This document shows, piece by piece, positions 60,344-64,000 of a DNA stretch of 64,000 nucleotides (positions are counted from its first letter, which is position 1; each line of letters starts with the position of its first letter). Source of the DNA: Typha latifolia (Eukaryota > Streptophyta > Magnoliopsida > Poales > Typhaceae); assembly GCA_019914945.1 (NCBI GenBank), contig CM034099.1, positions 11,731,001 through 11,795,000 of the forward strand, written 5' to 3'. The notes beneath the pieces are model-generated. The model was not told where the DNA came from. It made no database searches and was given only the letters and a program-made list of their open reading frames with translations. The translations under genes were made by a program, and so were the position numbers.

Positions 60344-60702
60344 TTCATTATTCGAACCAATTAAAGGAGCCTTCCATACTTTATGGTACAACGCATACAC
60401 ACTCCGACACACTAGAGATGGGTCACAAAATTATTGGGGTATGATTATGAAATCCTATACAAGAAGGGAATAAAAATAAAGCGGCGGATGCACTATCACG
60501 CCAACTCGATACCGCCGAGCTTGCAGCCTATTCATCTCTTACCTTTTCCTTTCTTGACGAGTTGAGGTATGCATGTAACATCTAACCCAGATATTTTGAG
60601 ATTATTGTAGGAGGTGATGGATGATCCGGAGCGCCATCTAGAGTTAGAAAACTAAGGCGGTTTCTTCTTGGACCGCGGATGCATTCGGGTGCCTGCAAAT
60701 GA
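60344..60702 (+). pseudogene. Ty3/gypsy RNase H end and integrase start, truncated
   Basis: AADALSRQ-type end near 60480-60510, AAYSSLTFSFLDELRYA near 60522-60575, and GCIRVPANDG near 60678-60702. The integrase zinc region, core and chromodomain are deleted. Confidence 0.75.
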
Positions 60703-60830
60703 TGGAAGTTACAAATCTAATCCACTTGGCTTTGTAATTTTCTAACTATAGGGGAATATCTGACGAATATTTTCCCACGGTTGCGCGGACTACTTTCTGC
60801 TATAAATTCATATCTTAAAAGAACCCATCA
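60703..60830 (+). repeat. 3' LTR tail fragment
   Basis: AAGTTACAAATCTAATCCAC... matches the last 150 bp or so of the 5' LTR (57290-57444), with an internal gap before AAGAACCCATCA. Confidence 0.85.
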
Positions 60831-61061
60831 GCCCACCGTCGCTCTTCACTACTCCTACTGCCGCCCACCGTTGTTGTCTCCTGCAATCACTCCTCACCGT
60901 CACATCAAATCCCCTCGATGTTGCTGCAGTCGTCTTCTTCCTTGAGATCTTCTCCCTACCCTGGCTAGATCTGAGCCTATCACACTACCCCTCATGATTC
61001 CCCTCGTCGGACCCAGCCATGCTGCCTTTCCACCTCCTTCCCTCTTGGAGGAGGCAGATCA
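60831..61061. repeat. Right part of the minisatellite and flank
   Basis: Continues the GCCCACCGTCGCTC-type repeat interrupted by the gypsy insertion, then unassigned CT-rich sequence. Confidence 0.55.
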
Positions 61062-61359
61062 TGTAACAATCCAACCTTAAAAGAAAATATTTTGCATGGC
61101 ACGACGTGGACGTGCCATGCTAGGGTGGCGCGAGCTGAGGGTGCCACGCACCCTCAGCCACCGGCCCGGCCAACCAGGCCGGGCCCGCTAGCTCCGGTGG
61201 GCCCACTAGCGCCGCAACCGCAGTGCCAACGTCCCCACCGCCTTCTCTCTCTCTCTGTCACCCTCTCACTTTACTCTTACTCTCTCTCACACTCTATTCT
61301 CTCCTCATTGCCGGCCCTGGCCTGCCGACGCCGGTGAGCTCTCTCTCTTTCTCTCTCTT

Positions 61360-61404
<45 letters not shown>

Positions 61405-62850
61405 TTCTTCCTCCTTAGCTCGGGTTCACTGGAGCCGAGCCGCCGGCAAGAGGCCAGTCGCTAGCTGGCCAGCAGTGGCCGGCACCGTCCCTGCCGGCCC
61501 GAATCCGCGCCCTCCTTCCTTCTCCTTCTCCTCTTCTTCTTCTTTCTTATTTCTTTTTTCTTCTTCCTTTCTTCTTCTTCCTTAGCTTCTTCTCCTTTTC
61601 TTTCTACACAGTGCTCGACCCACCACTCGTGACACCACCATTGTTTTATTTATTTATTTATTTTATTTATTCTATTCTATTTTATTTATGTTATTTATAT
61701 AGGTATTTCTTTCTTAATTAGTGCAAATATATTATTTAAACATTAATTATTTTAATAGTAATATATATTCTTCAATATAATTATTATTAATTATAATTTG
61801 TATAATTAATGATTAATTAGGTATAAATATAGGTAATACTTATATTTATTTATTTATATCTCTATTAGATTAATAGATAGATTTGTAAATTAAAATTATT
61901 AGATGTATATACTAATATTCTTATGAGATACATTTTAAGTAATTCTAATAATTTATTATATATTATTATTTTTTACAAATAAAATTCTAGGCTTATTTAT
62001 CTATTATTTTATAAAGTAAGGACTACATAGTCCCTAATGAATCAAGATAGAGTGAGAACCACAATTTAATTATAATTAGGTTTTTATCTATATTTTTATT
62101 TTTATTTATAATTAAAAATATAGCTAGTTATAAAGATAAGTAGAAATTCTAAAACTTAGTAAATCATCATCTTTTACATGAACATATTTTAATTTGATGA
62201 ACAACTAACTTTTTGCTACTTAAATATTTTTAGATCCCGAACCTCCTTATGTGAGACACCGTGGACCCTGTCAATGAGTTAACGTTTGATTGCTGGATGT
62301 GAGAGATACATGGTTTGTGTCTTCTGATTAGACTGTGAGTAATCTTATCCCCTAGACGTCTTTTTCAAATTAGGTTATATTATATATTATATATATGCAT
62401 GTTTTGGCTTCCAACATGATTATATGACTTTATCTAAAGATGATTATAGTCGAGTATATTTTATCATGCATGTAATTAGGTTAATCTTGGATATGAGTAT
62501 GATGATGATTTATAGAGATGATTAGAGATGACTATAATGTTATAATTTTATATCTAGTTGATCTATAGCATGAGTATGCATGTTGTGATAGATTAGCATG
62601 TGTATGTATGTGTTCACTACATGGTTGGAGACTACATTGTATTATTTTTCTTTTGATTCTTATTCCACATAAATTCCTATTATGCATTGACTTGTTATCG
62701 TACTAGATATATGCATATGATTTATCATTTAGAAAGAAAACATAAAATATGATTGATAGGATAGTTGATAGAAAGTGTGAGTATACCCGAGTGGGCGCGA
62801 GGTTTAGGACGCGCTTGGTGGATGATTGATCGCTCGACAAAGTCGCGATC
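61062..62850 (+). other. Probable LTR and flanking remnant of a different gypsy element
   Basis: TGTAACAATCCAACC at 61062 resembles the start of Tekay/Del-type LTRs (compare 41990). A GC-rich part (61100-61230), a CT microsatellite and then 600 bp of AT-rich sequence follow. The end is not seen, and there is no coding sequence I can support. Confidence 0.4.
61356..61400. repeat. (TC)n microsatellite
   Basis: About 20 CT units in a longer pyrimidine-rich tract. Confidence 0.9.
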
Positions 62851-63664
62851 TGATACACTTAGTTAGGATCTTCTCTTATTGCATTTGGTGTTTATTTTCA
62901 TTAAAATAAAATTTCTCTAGGTCGCATTTGAACGCCCTTGCGAAGGCCTACATCAGGTTCGCAAATACAAAGAACGCATATGGTGCGTCGAACGCGGTCG
63001 AGCGAGTTCGAACTCCTGCATCGTGTTCGCACATATAGAGAACGCGTTTTAGTACGTTCGAACACGATCGGGCGCGTTTGAACGCAATCGATGGGAATCC
63101 TTTAGAATTAGGGTTTCATATTGTTTAAGGACTTGTTGGCTAGCCTCTATATATATGTGGATGGCAGCCAAATTAATCATGCAATTGGATTATTGATTTC
63201 TTGCCTCTTATCTTCTCTTTAGACTTCTCCCTTCTCCCTATTCACCAACCTTCCACCTCTACCATTAGCAAGGCTTCTCCTAACTTCTAATCTCCCTCAA
63301 CTGTCGGGCCACCCCTCTTTTTTGGGATCTCGACCACTTCGTTCCCTTCGTCTACATCTTTAAACCACTTCCACAATCCACCTTCATCTCCATACCCATC
63401 CATAACCCTAACATCCACTCCACCCGTCACCACCACCAACACCCACGTTATTCTGTATTTTCGTCCCTGCTATAGTTTGAATCTGCGAAGGGCATAAATA
63501 TAAAAGTTGTAGATCAGAAACTAACCCAATTGGTTTAGTAATTTTCTAACTATCGGAGAATATTTGACAAATATTTTTCCACGGTCGCGCAGACTAATTC
63601 GTGTAATACATCTAGATCTTGAAGGAATCGTTGCATAGCCTATTTTTGGTATTGGAACTTAACA
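62851..63664 (+). repeat. Ty3/gypsy 5' LTR of an element running off the window
   Basis: 814 bp, TGATACACTTAGTTAGG...AACTTAACA. TTCGAA/GAACGC cluster 62928-63085, TATA (CTCTATATATATG) near 63145. Confidence 0.88.
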
Positions 63665-63666
63665 AG

Positions 63667-63785
63667 TGGTATCAGAGTTTAACAAATTAGTATCATAGCT
63701 TATCAATTGGTATTAGAGCATAACAATTGGTATTAGAGCCTATCAACTAGTATTAGAGCATATCAATTTAGTATCAGAGCAGGCG
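63667..63785 (+). repeat. Tandem primer-binding-site array (6 units of 20-21 bp)
   Basis: Units start at 63667 (TGGTATCAGAGT), 63688 (TAGTATCATAGC), 63708 and 63728 (TGGTATTAGAGC), 63748 (TAGTATTAGAGC) and 63769 (TAGTATCAGAGC). Spacers are TTATCAAT/ATAACAAT/CTATCAAC. Confidence 0.9.
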
Positions 63786-63803
63786 AACCTCAGACCTCCA
63801 TTA

Positions 63804-64000
63804 ATGGTTGAAACAAGGAAGATGACATCAACAAGGAGACCTATAGAGAGCACACCGACAAAGGAGGACTCAATCCACGATTACCCTAACCGTGAGGTCG
63901 ATTCCTTTGGAGCGACCATGGTAGGACCGAGTTAACTAACGCCCATGAGTGCGAATATGGATGAAATTAGGGGTATGTTCCATACATTGATGCATAGAGT
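63804..64000 (+). pseudogene. Ty3/gypsy gag start, cut by window edge
   Basis: ATG 63804, MVETRKMTSTRRPIESTPTK, aligned with the gag at 57483. A TAA at 63933 replaces a Gln codon, and the sequence then continues in the same style (IRGMFHTLMHRV) to the edge. Confidence 0.85.

Larger units (their letters stand above)
56687..60830 (+). mobile_element. Ty3/gypsy element with internal and 3' LTR deletions, TSD GCCCA
   Basis: Starts TGATAAATTTAGTTAGG (56687) and ends AAGAACCCATCA (60830), with GCCCA at 56682-56686 and 60831-60835. The same end sequence occurs at the 5' LTR end (57444), which fixes the LTR boundary for the family. Length is 4144 bp against about 6 kb expected: part of protease-RT, most of integrase, the chromodomain and most of the 3' LTR are gone. 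Confidence 0.9.

Noticed and set aside
61092..61585. Open frames in the GC/CT-rich region
   Set aside because: They cross a (TC)n microsatellite and have no domain; more likely LTR or leader sequence.
63667..63785. CRISPR-like regular array
   Set aside because: Units are adjacent 20-21-bp direct repeats without unique spacers, and each contains the retroelement primer site.

Overview
This is a plant nuclear (angiosperm) window of about 64 kb. It holds two host genes with introns, both on the minus strand, in a thick mosaic of LTR retrotransposons and short non-autonomous DNA elements. Evidence for a plant: GT-AG introns of 0.1-2.5 kb, 5' ends with AAACCCTA boxes, a Sirevirus-type Ty1/copia element, chromodomain Ty3/gypsy elements primed by initiator Met-tRNA, and hAT-type MITEs with 8-bp target duplications. 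I see no bacterial, organellar or viral genes, no tRNA or rRNA gene, and no CRISPR. The species cannot be told from the sequence.

Layout. 1-4336: a host gene (minus) with two clear coding exons at 3837-4336. 4337-8440: AT-rich intergenic DNA. 8440-21290: an old, decayed copia element split by a younger 9.6-kb Sirevirus (9558-19201, 5-bp duplication CACTC). 21291-24450: AT-rich DNA and a second decayed copia element, itself split by a 500-bp hAT-like MITE. 24451-40150: stacked Ty3/gypsy chromovirus pieces on both strands, all with related LTRs (start TGATA), including one near-complete but mutated element at 31602-37747. 40151-46360: remnants of other gypsy elements, inverted LTRs, and a duplicated fragment of host gene 2. 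46612-47361: an inverted-repeat element. 47917-54560: host gene 2 (minus), five coding exons, 172 residues predicted, with a MITE and tandem duplications in its introns. 55882-56441: a GC-rich hAT MITE. 56687-60830: a gypsy element with large internal deletion but intact GCCCA target duplication. 61062-62850: probable LTR and AT-rich sequence of another gypsy element. 62851-64000: a further gypsy element running off the right edge.

The strongest unexplained signal is a 12-bp palindrome, GCGTTCGAACGC, with half-sites GCGTTC/GAACGC. It forms dense clusters just upstream of the TATA box in the LTRs of both the Ty1/copia Sirevirus and the Ty3/gypsy family, two superfamilies that do not normally share LTR sequence. 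It occurs again beside a TATA-like site inside the Sirevirus, before its extra third ORF. A second notable signal is tandem amplification (2, 4 and 6 units) of the initiator-Met-tRNA primer binding site next to three gypsy LTRs. All retroelement reading frames contain stops or frameshifts; none looks autonomous as it stands.
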